A stretch of DNA of 64,000 nucleotides, taken from positions 45,387 through 109,386 of IMG/VR virus record IMGVR_UViG_3300008261_000075; one strand, written 5' to 3'. Positions 1 through 8,130 of the stretch are shown here, piece by piece. The stretch's first letter is position 1; every line of letters starts with the position of its first letter. The notes beneath the pieces were generated by a model. That model did not search any database and was not told where the DNA came from. It worked only from the letters and a program-made list of their open reading frames with translations. The translations under genes were made by a program, and so were the position numbers. This stretch comes from a virus.

Positions 1-21
1 GCACAGCAAGGAGAGTTGTTT

Positions 22-52
22 GGGAAAACGTGCAGAAGTAACATATCTGCAC
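22..52 (-). terminator. Probable intrinsic terminator after thyX
   Basis: A 7-bp perfect stem (GTGCAGA / TCTGCAC, positions 30-36 and 46-52) with a 9-base loop is followed, on the minus strand, by GTTTTCCC. It lies just downstream of the thyX stop. The T-run is short, so it may be weak. Confidence 0.45.
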
Positions 53-86
53 TGGTTTCAATTAACAATTATGATTGGCTAGGCAA

Positions 87-755
87 TCAGTTTGATACAA
101 GATCGTTAGCCATAGGGAACACTGTTGAAATTACTTGAGCACATGCTTTGGCAATTTCTTGATGTTCTAGTTGAGTACCGTTAGCTGATCGAAGTTCTAT
201 GTAGTGTACCCAACTACGTAAAGTTCCATTCATATATAAACGACTTTCTGTAAGACCTTCTGGTAAAACAGCACGAGCCTGTTCCTTGGCAATACCTCTT
301 TCAATTGCCTCAGAGTATGCTGAACTAGCCTGTTCAATAATCCATTTTTGTTTAGCATCCCACCATGCTTGCAGTTCTGTGTCATTTGTGGAAATACTGT
401 TTTGCCTATTTTTTGTATCTTGTAGCCTAGCCTCTCGAATTACAAAATTTAAATCTTTAGTAGGATCAGCGTAGCGTTGACTAAACTCTTGAAATGCAAA
501 GCTTCGATGTCGCAGAATTTGCCTTGCAATATCTCTAGTAGTAGTAATTTCAATACAGGCGCTGACCATTTCTAATGGTGACCAATGTTGATGTTTAATT
601 AGATATTTGATAAGTTTTTCACTAGTTTCTGTATTAAATTGATTGCTAGGATTACTTACTCTTGCACAATATGCAATAAGTTCTTGAGCATCAGCGATGC
701 CCAAATTCTTAAACTCTTGTGTGGGTTGACTGTAGGATAGGAGGTTAACTTTCAT
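87..755 (-). CDS. thyX: Flavin-dependent thymidylate synthase ThyX
   Basis: This 222-residue protein carries the ThyX signature RHRX7S at residues 82-92 (RHRSFAFQEFS), followed by QRY. ThyX methylates dUMP to dTMP using methylenetetrahydrofolate and reduced FAD, supplying thymidine nucleotides for phage DNA synthesis. Length is normal for the family. It is the last gene of a tightly packed minus-strand run: its ATG lies immediately after the stop of the upstream gene, so it is probably translated from the same transcript. A hairpin with a short T-run follows it. Confidence 0.93.
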   Translation of the reverse strand: MKVNLLSYSQPTQEFKNLGIADAQELIAYCARVSNPSNQFNTETSEKLIKYLIKHQHWSPLEMVSACIEITTTRDIARQILRHRSFAFQEFSQRYADPTKDLNFVIREARLQDTKNRQNSISTNDTELQAWWDAKQKWIIEQASSAYSEAIERGIAKEQARAVLPEGLTESRLYMNGTLRSWVHYIELRSANGTQLEHQEIAKACAQVISTVFPMANDLVSN

Positions 756-1076
756 TTAATCTAACTTTTTCTTAAGAAATTTTTGTGTATCTTTAGTAAT
801 ATCTTTTTTAACTCTGTCAGTATCTAACTTAAAATCAACGTTATCAATTTTTTCTTCGTATGTTTTAACCAACTCAGAAATAGACTTTTCGAACTGATCC
901 CAACCAGCATCTCTAGTCTTTTTAGTAACTTTAATCTCCCAAACTTTACCGTCTTTAAAATTTAACAGCACAGAGTCCAAATATCGTAAGGGTAGAACAT
1001 TTAATCTTACCTCACCAAATACTTCAGGCCAGTGTGCTATAACATCTTTTGGGAGAGACTTCCCTTGGTTGCTCAC
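756..1076 (-). CDS. Conserved phage protein, unknown function
   Basis: This 106-residue protein is not recognised beyond resemblance to small hypotheticals of T4-like marine phages. It appears to start with GTG that overlaps the upstream stop as GTGA, which points to translational coupling. The N-terminal half has short beta-like stretches (VRLNVLPLRYLDSVLL, then GKVWEIKVTKKTR). The C-terminus is a Lys-rich helix ending KKKLD. It sits directly upstream of thyX, but there is no evidence of a role in nucleotide metabolism. Confidence 0.75.
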   Translation of the reverse strand: MSNQGKSLPKDVIAHWPEVFGEVRLNVLPLRYLDSVLLNFKDGKVWEIKVTKKTRDAGWDQFEKSISELVKTYEEKIDNVDFKLDTDRVKKDITKDTQKFLKKKLD

Positions 1077-1690
1077 TCCACTGCCGATACTTTCTTTTTA
1101 GTGGGCACTAAATCTTCAGCCATTCTTCTAAGTTGTGCTGCCTCTTTACTAAGACGATCTGCATCGCTTCGGTATTTTTTAGCTACAGCATCGTCAGTTA
1201 GTGGCTCGGTATCGGTTGGTGGAGTCAACGGTTGAGATTTTGGCGGATCTACATCTCGAATAGTTGCAACATCACGTACCTGAATATTTGGATCAGTTAA
1301 TGGACGTTGTACAGCAAGGCTGTCAACTGTAACGCCTTTTTGCTCTGCAATTAATGAATTTAATTCAGACAGTATTACAGTGTGACTGTTAGTTGGGCAC
1401 ATTTCTATTTCGCTAGTACCAACAGATATCATCCTACCTTGAGAATGCAAAGCAGCCAGCATAATAGTACCGTCTGGAAAATTGGTACGTGCTAATACTT
1501 CTGCAAATTCGTTAGCACTTTGTCCAGCGTTACTCTCAACAAGATTAATTAATGCATCGTGATAACTATCTGGTAGGCTTTCAGTTGGGACAACCAAGCA
1601 TCTATCAGATGCACCAGGTAATGTTCTAAAAGCTACTAATACTTTTTTGCCGGTTTTTACAACCCGACCTATGTGTTTAAGTTCAGCCAT
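1073..1690 (-). CDS. Conserved phage protein, unknown function
   Basis: This protein is about 205 residues. I chose the ATG at 1690 (MAELKHIGRVVK) because AAGGAG lies 9 bases upstream; an in-frame extension to 1726 lacks such a site. The N-terminal two thirds look like a compact alpha/beta domain (GRVVKTGKKVLVAFRTLPGA near the start). It is followed by a Pro/Asp/Thr-rich linker and a C-terminal helix rich in Arg, Lys and Ala, possibly coiled coil. I recall similar proteins in T4-like cyanophages with no assigned function. It overlaps both neighbours by a few bases. Confidence 0.8.
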   Translation of the reverse strand: MAELKHIGRVVKTGKKVLVAFRTLPGASDRCLVVPTESLPDSYHDALINLVESNAGQSANEFAEVLARTNFPDGTIMLAALHSQGRMISVGTSEIEMCPTNSHTVILSELNSLIAEQKGVTVDSLAVQRPLTDPNIQVRDVATIRDVDPPKSQPLTPPTDTEPLTDDAVAKKYRSDADRLSKEAAQLRRMAEDLVPTKKKVSAVE

Positions 1691-1925
1691 TTTGTTTTGC
1701 TCCTTCTGCAGTTTTTGACACAACATCTAAAAATGCGGCCAGCTTTGCATATGTTTGGCCCACCGCCACCATTTCAGATGGTTTAAATGCACCCCTGCTA
1801 CTAGCGATGTCGATGATAACTTTTAAGGCATTAAGATCGTTAATGTTAAGATCTGGGCCTTCTTGTGCGGGTGCGGCCGGCCCGCTTGGTGCCGCTGTTT
1901 TAATATCTTTGTTTTCTTCAGTCAT
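1683..1925 (-). CDS. Small conserved phage protein, unknown function
   Basis: This 80-residue protein has an Ala/Pro-rich disordered N-terminus, then a helical segment containing LNALKVIIDIASSRGAFKPS and a second helix. The pattern (LxxLKxIIDxAxxRGAFKxxE) is one I associate with a small protein conserved in T4-like marine phages, function unknown. A good Shine-Dalgarno (TAGGAG) precedes the ATG, and the 3' end overlaps the next gene by 8 bases. Confidence 0.8.
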   Translation of the reverse strand: MTEENKDIKTAAPSGPAAPAQEGPDLNINDLNALKVIIDIASSRGAFKPSEMVAVGQTYAKLAAFLDVVSKTAEGAKQNG

Positions 1926-1955
1926 AAAGTCTCCTAAACAAGAACGTATAGTAAT

Positions 1956-2243
1956 TTATCTTGATTCTAAAATAGGACACGCAATTTTGAAGAAACTAAG
2001 TTCTTTTTCCGTTTCAAACCCTACCTTAGTTACATATACTATGGTATTTGTATGATCTAAAGTTAAATCCTGACCTACGTAATATCTACCGTTAAGATTC
2101 AGTTTAATCCATTGATCGATATCTTTAACTAATGTAGGTGTATATCTGTCTATTTTAGTGTAAACAAAATGCGGAGCAGAATAATCTACTCTCCTTAGAT
2201 TAAAAAAATTTAAAGGATTTGGCTTGCCATTTTTTAAGGCCAT
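1956..2243 (-). CDS. Hypothetical phage protein
   Basis: This 95-residue protein of unknown function contains alternating beta-like segments (VDYSAPHFVYTKI, GRYYVGQDL, NTIVYVTKVGF). It begins on the last base of the upstream methyltransferase-like gene, which suggests coupled translation. No recognisable motif was found. Confidence 0.65.
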   Translation of the reverse strand: MALKNGKPNPLNFFNLRRVDYSAPHFVYTKIDRYTPTLVKDIDQWIKLNLNGRYYVGQDLTLDHTNTIVYVTKVGFETEKELSFFKIACPILESR

Positions 2244-2791
2244 TATTTTTTACCTATTGTCATGTATCTAGTATAGGAATCCATGCATTTACTACCTGTA
2301 AAAAATGTTTCAGCTAGCGGAAATTTTTGTTCTAATTCTTCTATACTTGATACTATGTTTATGTGATCTGAGTGTTGAAGATTGTTAGATTGAAATAGAC
2401 ACAGAGTACCATTAGGTATCCGATCATACCATGCGGTACCTTTTACGTGTTCAGTTACTGTATTAATTACGCAGTTAACGGACACTGGGTAATCTATTGT
2501 ATTAATATCTTGTGGATATGCTCTAAATGCCCAGTCTTGTAATTCCCAAGTGTTGTTAATTGCATTAGCAACTGAACAGGCACTGGGATCAAGATCAAAA
2601 GATCGACACGAATTTATTTTAATATTATTTCTAACTTTGAGGATAAAGTGTAATAGGGAATACCAACCGCCTAAGACATATATGTCCAAGGGGTCGGTAA
2701 TGTGTTCCTTTACACACCATTCTAGTTTTTCAGCGGCCCATAGTTTGCTATTAACTTGACCACTACTAAATGCATCAAACTCTAGATTCAT
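2243..2791 (-). CDS. Methyltransferase-like protein (class I SAM fold candidate)
   Basis: From ATG 2791 (MNLEFDAF) this is a 182-residue protein. It has a beta-alpha start IYVLGGWYSLLHF resembling the SAM-binding motif I, a later SFDLDPSAC acidic strand end (motif II-like), and VNCVINTVTEHV as a motif IV-like strand. These features fit a SAM-dependent methyltransferase or a degenerate relative; the substrate is unknown. A longer reading frame to 2908 would run deep into the vWA gene, so I prefer 2791, which gives a 17-base overlap. T4-like marine phages often carry such a gene. Confidence 0.6.
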   Translation of the reverse strand: MNLEFDAFSSGQVNSKLWAAEKLEWCVKEHITDPLDIYVLGGWYSLLHFILKVRNNIKINSCRSFDLDPSACSVANAINNTWELQDWAFRAYPQDINTIDYPVSVNCVINTVTEHVKGTAWYDRIPNGTLCLFQSNNLQHSDHINIVSSIEELEQKFPLAETFFTGSKCMDSYTRYMTIGKK

Positions 2792-3980
2792 TCTTAAATT
2801 CGTAGTAGGCAAACTCACCCCATGGTGGAATAATAGTGTCGTTGCCATGAATGATGAATACTGTATCGCAATAGTTTTCATCACCCCACGAACCGTATGG
2901 ATAACCATCTGTAAACATGATAAACTTTTTAGGGTTAATATCGTTTTCTTTCATGTATTCCCAGTTAGCCATAAACTCAGTTCCACCACCGCCTGCTACT
3001 TTATAGTCTTCAAACTCGTCAATAGTGTATCCGTCAAAGTCTGCTTCGTTATACACAGCAGTGTCAAAACACCATAGTTTGATTTTAAAGTCTTTATATT
3101 CTTCCATAATTCCTTTAATCTCAGTAAGGAAATCTCGAGCTTGATCGTCGCCAATACTTCCGCTCATATCAATGGAGATACAGATATCAATAGTTTCTTG
3201 ATAGTTCTGACCAGGAAGAATAGCATTCATATGCCAGCCCTTACGGTTAGGCCGCATAAAACTAAAGTCGTTCTTAATAGTGCTTTGGATTTGTTGACGC
3301 AGAATTTGTCTCCAATCCATTTTAGGTTCAGTAAGTTCTTTAATCATGCGCTGAATGTTTGCGGGAGTATTTCCCGCACCCGCTGCCTGTGCCGCCTGCA
3401 CAATAGCTTCACGCATCTCGTCTCTAATTTTCTTTAGTTCTTCTTTGCTGTATTGAGGACGATTGCCCTTGCCATCCTGGCTATCACCATCTTGGTTACC
3501 CCAGTCTATGTGTTCATCCAACAGTTGACCTAACGCACTCAATTCTTCATCAGTATGTTTGTCATAAATGTCGTCATAGACCTGTTCTGCACCCCAAGTA
3601 TAGTATTTAGGATCGTGAAAGATTTTAATTTCTTTTGGAGGTATCTCTCCAATATGGTCACGGATCAATTGTCCGTTAACGCAATAGTCAGCGGCAATGT
3701 TAAAGATTCTATGATCGCGGCCTTCGTTACGGCTCAAGTGATCGAATACATTATGTAGGATTTCGTGAGCAATAACAAATTCAATTTGTTTAATGCTTAA
3801 TTTTTGGAAAAATTCTCTATTAAAATAGATATGGCGACCATCTGTAGCCGCAGTTGCACACCAATCACTGCCGTCTACAATTTTTAAACGAGTTGCCATG
3901 TTACCAAAGAATGGATGACGTAGCAACAGTCCAACACGGGCGACAATAATGTTGTCAATGATTGGATCAAGATTAGACAT
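2775..3980 (-). CDS. Putative metallopeptidase with vWA-like domain
   Basis: This 401-residue protein has two recognisable parts. The N-terminal part has a zinc-metallopeptidase motif HEILH at residues 72-76 (within FVIAHEILHNVFDH). The C-terminal part is vWA-like, with a MIDAS-type DMSGS motif near residue 268 and FTDGYP further on. This is the architecture of the DUF2201-type vWA/putative metallopeptidase family. Proteins of this kind usually work with a MoxR AAA+ ATPase, and a MoxR gene lies directly upstream. The pair may act in protein maturation or metal-cofactor insertion, but the substrate is not evident. A late-promoter-like TATAAGTA lies 22 bases before the ATG. Confidence 0.85.
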   Translation of the reverse strand: MSNLDPIIDNIIVARVGLLLRHPFFGNMATRLKIVDGSDWCATAATDGRHIYFNREFFQKLSIKQIEFVIAHEILHNVFDHLSRNEGRDHRIFNIAADYCVNGQLIRDHIGEIPPKEIKIFHDPKYYTWGAEQVYDDIYDKHTDEELSALGQLLDEHIDWGNQDGDSQDGKGNRPQYSKEELKKIRDEMREAIVQAAQAAGAGNTPANIQRMIKELTEPKMDWRQILRQQIQSTIKNDFSFMRPNRKGWHMNAILPGQNYQETIDICISIDMSGSIGDDQARDFLTEIKGIMEEYKDFKIKLWCFDTAVYNEADFDGYTIDEFEDYKVAGGGGTEFMANWEYMKENDINPKKFIMFTDGYPYGSWGDENYCDTVFIIHGNDTIIPPWGEFAYYEFKNESRV

Positions 3981-4001
3981 TAAATGCTCCTATTTACAAT
4001 A

Positions 4002-4009
4002 TACTTATA
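4002..4009 (-). promoter_or_regulatory. Late-promoter-like motif before the vWA gene
   Basis: TATAAGTA on the minus strand is one mismatch from the T4 late consensus TATAAATA. It is centred about 25 bases before the vWA-peptidase ATG. A TATAAT hexamer partly overlaps the same stretch. Confidence 0.45.
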
Positions 4010-4014
4010 TTATA

Positions 4015-4034
4015 ACACCGCCCTAAGGCGGTGT
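4015..4034 (-). terminator. Hairpin between moxR and the vWA gene
   Basis: A perfect 8-bp GC-rich stem, ACACCGCC / GGCGGTGT, with a CTAA tetraloop lies just after the moxR stop. On the minus strand it is followed by TTATAATATAAG rather than a T-run. It could be a partial terminator, an mRNA-stability hairpin, or a boundary before the next promoter. Confidence 0.4.
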
Positions 4035-4042
4035 CAATCATT

Positions 4043-5140
4043 TTAGCGAACGCTCTTTTCAGTTGCTGCCGAAATGTACTTTCCATACTTTGCATGGAAA
4101 TCATCAAAACACTTGATCTCATCTGGATCCAGCGGAAGTTTATATTGGCTCAATGCCAATTTAGTACCCATAATAACTAATTCTGTTTCAAAATTATCCA
4201 TCATGAACTGGAAAAAGTTATTAACTTGTAAATCCCAATCTTTAGAACGTTTGTCGTTTGCTTCTTTAAGCTCGTAGCACAGACTAACAGTCAATGAGTA
4301 CATGGCACTGATTTCTTTAGTATCCATTTTCTTAACTTTGCCAGACAGGATATCTGTTGGATTAGGCATTTTGCTGGCATGCTTACGGTGTGCCATAAAT
4401 TTAATAGCAAGACCTTCGCCAATTGCTCCACAAGTAAGATCAGTAAGTGTACTGTCATCGCAGTCGTCGTCTGTGAGCAGTTCGCTAACGAAAGCCCATG
4501 AGCGAGGTGTAGCAAATGCACGTGAGCTAGACTTTGGGTCAAAGTCGTACAGGTCCTTCTTAGAGAAGGTCAAGAAGCCAACTACGTCTTTATGGATCTT
4601 GTTTTCAGTAGCCCACTCAAAATAGTCATCCCACTCAACAGTCATTTCCAAGTGAACGAAACGGTTAGCCAACGGCGCAGGCATACGATAGGTAACACCC
4701 TTGTCAGTTTCACGGTTACCAGCGGCAACCATTACAACGTTGTCTGGCAATTCATAAGTGCCTACTTTACGGTTGAGCACTAGCTGATAAGCCGCGGCCT
4801 GTACGCTAGGAGCCGCAGAGTTCATTTCGTCCATAAACAGGATAATTTGTTTATGATTCTTAGCAAATTCTTTGCTTGGCAATTCACCTGGAGGTGCCCA
4901 AACCATTGTATTAGAGTTTGAGTCAAAATATGGAATACCTTTAATGTCGGTAGGTTCCCAAAGTGACAAACGAACGTCGATCACATATGCGTCAAGTTCT
5001 GCACCCAACTGTTTAATAATATCTGACTTACCAATTCCTGGAGGACCCCAAAGGAAGATTGGACGTTTACTGTTAAATGCTTTACGCAGGGATTTTTTAG
5101 CGGCTTTAGGACCAACGGTACGTGAAATGATCTCGCTCAT
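4043..5140 (-). CDS. MoxR-family AAA+ ATPase
   Basis: This 365-residue AAA+ protein has Walker A GPPGIGKS at residues 32-39, Walker B LFMDE at 101-105 and a sensor 1-like VMVAAGN segment. MoxR ATPases act as chaperones with vWA-domain partners, and the next gene downstream encodes a vWA/metallopeptidase protein, a classic pairing. It is the first gene after a near-consensus sigma70-type promoter and has a clear CTCCAGG-like leader, so it is probably an early or middle gene. The client of the complex is unknown. Confidence 0.92.
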   Translation of the reverse strand: MSEIISRTVGPKAAKKSLRKAFNSKRPIFLWGPPGIGKSDIIKQLGAELDAYVIDVRLSLWEPTDIKGIPYFDSNSNTMVWAPPGELPSKEFAKNHKQIILFMDEMNSAAPSVQAAAYQLVLNRKVGTYELPDNVVMVAAGNRETDKGVTYRMPAPLANRFVHLEMTVEWDDYFEWATENKIHKDVVGFLTFSKKDLYDFDPKSSSRAFATPRSWAFVSELLTDDDCDDSTLTDLTCGAIGEGLAIKFMAHRKHASKMPNPTDILSGKVKKMDTKEISAMYSLTVSLCYELKEANDKRSKDWDLQVNNFFQFMMDNFETELVIMGTKLALSQYKLPLDPDEIKCFDDFHAKYGKYISAATEKSVR

Positions 5141-5187
5141 ATATACTCCAGGGTTAAAAATTGTTAAGAACTATCTGTCTATGTGTT

Positions 5188-5216
5188 ATTATACGACAGT
5201 AGCTTAACTAAGTCAA
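5188..5216 (-). promoter_or_regulatory. Near-consensus sigma70-type promoter for moxR
   Basis: On the minus strand TTGACT (5211-5216) and TATAAT (5188-5193) are separated by exactly 17 bases, about 48 bases before the moxR start codon. This should be read by the unmodified host RNA polymerase. Confidence 0.75.
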
Positions 5217-5227
5217 CTGGAATTTTA

Positions 5228-5635
5228 TTAATTTTGGACAGAATCGTCCAAATCTTTTTGGCGTTCTTTCATTGCTTTTACTAGTCCAAATTTTCGAATA
5301 TCGTCCGAAAATAGATAAAGCTCAAAACTTTTCTTTTCTGAGAATACTGTTATGCTTTCGGCAGTCAAATAGTACGGGCAATCAATGTATCGTTCTAAAA
5401 ATACAATAGTCTGAGGGCTTAGTTCAATAGATTCGGTAAACGGTATCTCGTAGCTTTTTAAATCCAATTCTTCTAATAGGAATTTAAATCCTTCGTCGCT
5501 AAGTCTGAATGCTGACTGTTTGCCAACTCTTGTAGATTGCCACCATTTTCGTGAAAACAATTTAACATTGGTGTCATCTGTACCCTTGCCCCATTGTTTG
5601 AGAAAAATTTTAGTTAATGTATCTCTCTCAATCAT
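5228..5635 (-). CDS. Conserved phage protein, unknown function
   Basis: This 135-residue protein resembles a conserved hypothetical of T4-like marine phages. Features seen are a Trp-rich N-terminus (KQWGKG, KWWQST), a SAFRLSDEGFKFLLEEL segment reminiscent of a small helical domain, and a strand-rich acidic C-terminus. Its ATG overlaps the stop of the gene before it by 4 bases (ATGA), so the two are coupled. No catalytic motif is visible. Confidence 0.72.
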   Translation of the reverse strand: MIERDTLTKIFLKQWGKGTDDTNVKLFSRKWWQSTRVGKQSAFRLSDEGFKFLLEELDLKSYEIPFTESIELSPQTIVFLERYIDCPYYLTAESITVFSEKKSFELYLFSDDIRKFGLVKAMKERQKDLDDSVQN

Positions 5636-5916
5636 TTTTGAATTTCACCTTGCGTTAATTTAACCACTTGGAAATCTTGAGTACCAAAAGTTAGATTAAG
5701 TTTTTTAGCAAGGTTTACAGCATGTCCGGGATTGCTAAAGGATACTTTTTTGTACTTAGGTCCAGGGTAGCTGGTAAGGCTGTTGAATGATTTAAGATTA
5801 AACGGCTGTCCTTTATAGAAGACTGCCCAAATGGCATCAGCTTCTAAAACTTGTTCAGCTTTATAAGTTTTTTTGTTAACGTACTCTAATAGAACTTTAG
5901 GTTTTGGTCTGCTCAT
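5632..5916 (-). CDS. Conserved small phage protein, unknown function
   Basis: This 94-residue basic protein begins MSRPKPKVLLEYVNKKTYKA and has a C-terminal AVNLAKKLNLTFGTQDFQV segment. I recall relatives in cyanomyoviruses without function. A GATAAATA motif lies 22 bases upstream of the ATG, so it may head a short late transcription unit with the overlapping gene that follows. Confidence 0.72.
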   Translation of the reverse strand: MSRPKPKVLLEYVNKKTYKAEQVLEADAIWAVFYKGQPFNLKSFNSLTSYPGPKYKKVSFSNPGHAVNLAKKLNLTFGTQDFQVVKLTQGEIQK

Positions 5917-5937
5917 ATGCGTTGTTATCTACGCATA

Positions 5938-5945
5938 TATTTATC
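5938..5945 (-). promoter_or_regulatory. Late-promoter-like motif
   Basis: GATAAATA on the minus strand is one mismatch from TATAAATA and 22 bases before the ATG at 5916. It belongs to a set of similar motifs at similar distances in this window. Confidence 0.4.
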
Positions 5946-5970
5946 ATTTTTAACGGTATAAAGTACCAAG

Positions 5971-6216
5971 TTAATCTTTCTGAAAATCTCCACCGTCCAT
6001 TTCAACAGAAACTATATCTGGATTAGATCCTTGTTTTAGTGCATGATACAATGTTTCCCAGTCTCTATTCATGTGCTCTAATACTTCTGCTAGTGCTAGC
6101 GAGATTAAACGTGCCTGTTGCATAGGCAGTTTAACTTCTTTTTGTTGGCTTAATTCCGCAGTTCGTATTTGCTGAATAAACTGTGTTATTGGAGTAGTAT
6201 TAATCTGATTTTGCAT
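5971..6216 (-). CDS. Small hypothetical phage protein
   Basis: This 81-residue protein is largely helical. It has a Gln-rich N-terminus (MQNQINTTPITQFIQQIR), then QARLISLALAEVLEHMNRDWE, and an acidic end. Function is unknown. The start codon overlaps the end of the preceding gene by 17 bases, so the two are probably coupled. Confidence 0.65.
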   Translation of the reverse strand: MQNQINTTPITQFIQQIRTAELSQQKEVKLPMQQARLISLALAEVLEHMNRDWETLYHALKQGSNPDIVSVEMDGGDFQKD

Positions 6217-6682
6217 TAGCTAACATAACCTTCATTTCAAGTTCACTAGTAAATGGACCTTTATATGGATATCGCTCTACAGTGATTGCTTTTGGACAAA
6301 AACTTTTAACCCAACCTTTGTCAAATTTAATTACATAGTATCCAGCACAATAAAGACTTTTTGATTTTTCACTTTTAGTAAACAGTGGCAGTTTTCTTCT
6401 TACATCGTACATGGCGTTATACGGATTACAACTAGCCGGATACCCATGACACTCCTTGTTCTCTTCAGTTGAAGTAATCTTCACTTTGGAATTTTTTAAG
6501 AAAAAGTCCTTGCCAAATTGTTTGGTAAGATCATCTTTCTTATTAAACATAAGTTCACCGCCAGTTGAACTGAGCATAAACTTGTTGTTTTCTTTTTTAT
6601 GTAGTAGACCTACTTTGACACCGTCTTGTTCAACGATCCAAAATTTTCCATCTATAATAGGCTTAGCATAATATTCTGTCAT
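6200..6682 (-). CDS. Conserved phage protein, unknown function
   Basis: This 160-residue protein is mostly beta-rich, opening with YYAKPIIDGKFWIVEQDGVK and GLLHKKENNKFML. A central Cys-containing stretch (CHGYPASCNPYNAMYDV) and further Cys residues downstream (LYCAGYY, SFCPKA) may bind metal, but spacing matches no family I know. I recall homologues in cyanophages next to RNase H-type genes, and here too the RNase H gene abuts it. Confidence 0.72.
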   Translation of the reverse strand: MTEYYAKPIIDGKFWIVEQDGVKVGLLHKKENNKFMLSSTGGELMFNKKDDLTKQFGKDFFLKNSKVKITSTEENKECHGYPASCNPYNAMYDVRRKLPLFTKSEKSKSLYCAGYYVIKFDKGWVKSFCPKAITVERYPYKGPFTSELEMKVMLANAKSD

Positions 6683-7702
6683 TTAATTCTCCTGTAATAG
6701 CTCACGTATCTCATTTGATCTTGTTGGATACTTTGCTTGGAATGGCTCAGCATACGACTGTATGTTGTCTGCAATTTTTTTCATATCCCACGCATTGCAG
6801 AATTTTAACATACGTATACCGACTTGTGTAATGTCCTTAGGTACAGCATGTGTGGCAATTGTTTCTTTAATAATTGTTTTAATTTCGTCGGGCTGTGCAG
6901 TCAAGTCGCATAATTTAACATTACGAATATAATCATCTAGTACACGATGTTCGACGCCGTTATGGTCAACCCAACGTTGAAGCATGAGATTGTTCCAAGA
7001 ATATCCTTTGCTCTTACGATCTTCAAATGCTTCCATTAGCCCCACTTTATTTTTAGAACCTTTTGTACGCACACCGGGATAAGCTGAGAATACATTATCA
7101 CTAGTATCTCCACGCATACACTTTTCGAATAGCATCCATTCTGGATCTTGTGCAGGCTTTGGCTCCCCTGTCTTTTTATCTTTAACAGGTTTACCTTTAG
7201 CATCAAATATGCCCTCGTGTGTAATATGTAAATCACCTACGCCGTTATACTGACTAACTGTAGGGCTTACTAATTGTGCAAAATCCCCGTCTGTTGAAAT
7301 AATAACGTGTTTGTCAGTTGGATGACTTTGTATCCAGCCTGCAATTAAGTCGTCTGCTTCTAATTGCTGATGTTGCATTACTGTACAATTAGTTTTTTCT
7401 GTAATAAAAGTCTTAAACTCGTCAAACGCTTCCCAGAACAATTTGTCTTCTTCTTGTTCTTTTACAGTCATTGCACTACGAGTTTCCTGTCTGTTGCGTT
7501 TATACGGCTGATAAAAGTCTTTACGCCACGAGCGACCTTCGAGGCAGAACACTACGTGAGTACCGCCGAAGTCGTTCCACGCTTTTTTAATGCTATTGAA
7601 AGTAATGTGAAAAGCCATGCCAAGTTTAATATCAGCACCACCTTGCACCACGTGTCTAGCACGAAAAAACGTGTTAGCAGTATCAACTATAATGTGTGTC
7701 AT
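6683..7702 (-). CDS. rnh: RNase H-like 5'-3' exonuclease (FEN-1 family)
   Basis: This 339-residue protein of the T4 RNase H/FEN-1 family removes RNA primers and flaps during lagging-strand synthesis. Acidic metal-binding motifs are visible: VDTANTFFRARH at the N-terminus, LEADDLIAG near residue 117, STDGDF near 138 and MRGDTSDN near 203. Length is close to T4 Rnh. It lies in a replication and nucleotide-metabolism region with polymerase genes downstream in coordinate order, and overlaps the preceding gene by 4 bases. Confidence 0.88.
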   Translation of the reverse strand: MTHIIVDTANTFFRARHVVQGGADIKLGMAFHITFNSIKKAWNDFGGTHVVFCLEGRSWRKDFYQPYKRNRQETRSAMTVKEQEEDKLFWEAFDEFKTFITEKTNCTVMQHQQLEADDLIAGWIQSHPTDKHVIISTDGDFAQLVSPTVSQYNGVGDLHITHEGIFDAKGKPVKDKKTGEPKPAQDPEWMLFEKCMRGDTSDNVFSAYPGVRTKGSKNKVGLMEAFEDRKSKGYSWNNLMLQRWVDHNGVEHRVLDDYIRNVKLCDLTAQPDEIKTIIKETIATHAVPKDITQVGIRMLKFCNAWDMKKIADNIQSYAEPFQAKYPTRSNEIRELLQEN

Positions 7703-8130
7703 GAAACCTCTGATTTGCCTTTTGTTAGCGGAACAACATTAATAAAACCTGCTGTGCGATTTCTTGGATCTAATCCTTGCTCCATAAACATATTACTAGC
7801 AAGCTCTCTGAACCAACGATCCACAATCTCTTCGTCTGGATCACCATCAAAACCGTATCCAGCTTGTTTCAATTGTACTATAAAAAGGTCATTCCAGTCA
7901 AGCTCAAAGAAACCGTTTCTAACGTTATCATGGTTAACATGTGTGTTAAGCACTCCTACCCATGGTTCACCTTTTTTAGTAGCTCGATCTTTTGGAGTAG
8001 CTTTAGCTTGCTCTTCTTTTTGCTGAGCCAATACAGCTTCGGCCGCGGCTTTGTCTCTAGCCGCTTGAAGCTCGGCTTTTTCTATTTCTAGTTTTTCAAT
8101 TCCAAAAATACGTTTAATAAATTGTTTCAT
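7699..8130 (-). CDS. Conserved phage protein with N-terminal coiled coil
   Basis: This protein is about 143 residues from the ATG at 8130 (MKQFIKRIFGIEKLE). I prefer that start over an in-frame one at 8142 because its ATG shares a base with the queE stop (TAATG). The first 50 residues form an Ala/Glu/Lys-rich helix, probably coiled coil. The remainder contains GEPWVGVLNTHVNHDN and GFFELDWNDLFIVQLKQAGY. I recall a similar hypothetical in T4-like cyanophages; function unknown. Confidence 0.75.
   Translation of the reverse strand: MKQFIKRIFGIEKLEIEKAELQAARDKAAAEAVLAQQKEEQAKATPKDRATKKGEPWVGVLNTHVNHDNVRNGFFELDWNDLFIVQLKQAGYGFDGDPDEEIVDRWFRELASNMFMEQGLDPRNRTAGFINVVPLTKGKSEVS

Noticed and set aside
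1-86. A minus-strand frame starting near position 45 and leaving the window
   Set aside because: It has no clear ribosome site and lies inside the likely thyX terminator.
4291-4542. Alternative minus-strand frame inside moxR
   Set aside because: It is a different frame of the MoxR gene; product is Leu/His-rich with no start context.
7364-8026. Plus-strand frame of 220 codons antisense to RNase H and the coiled-coil gene
   Set aside because: Product is Ser/Phe/Cys-rich low-quality sequence, opposite to genes with clear motifs; treated as a shadow.
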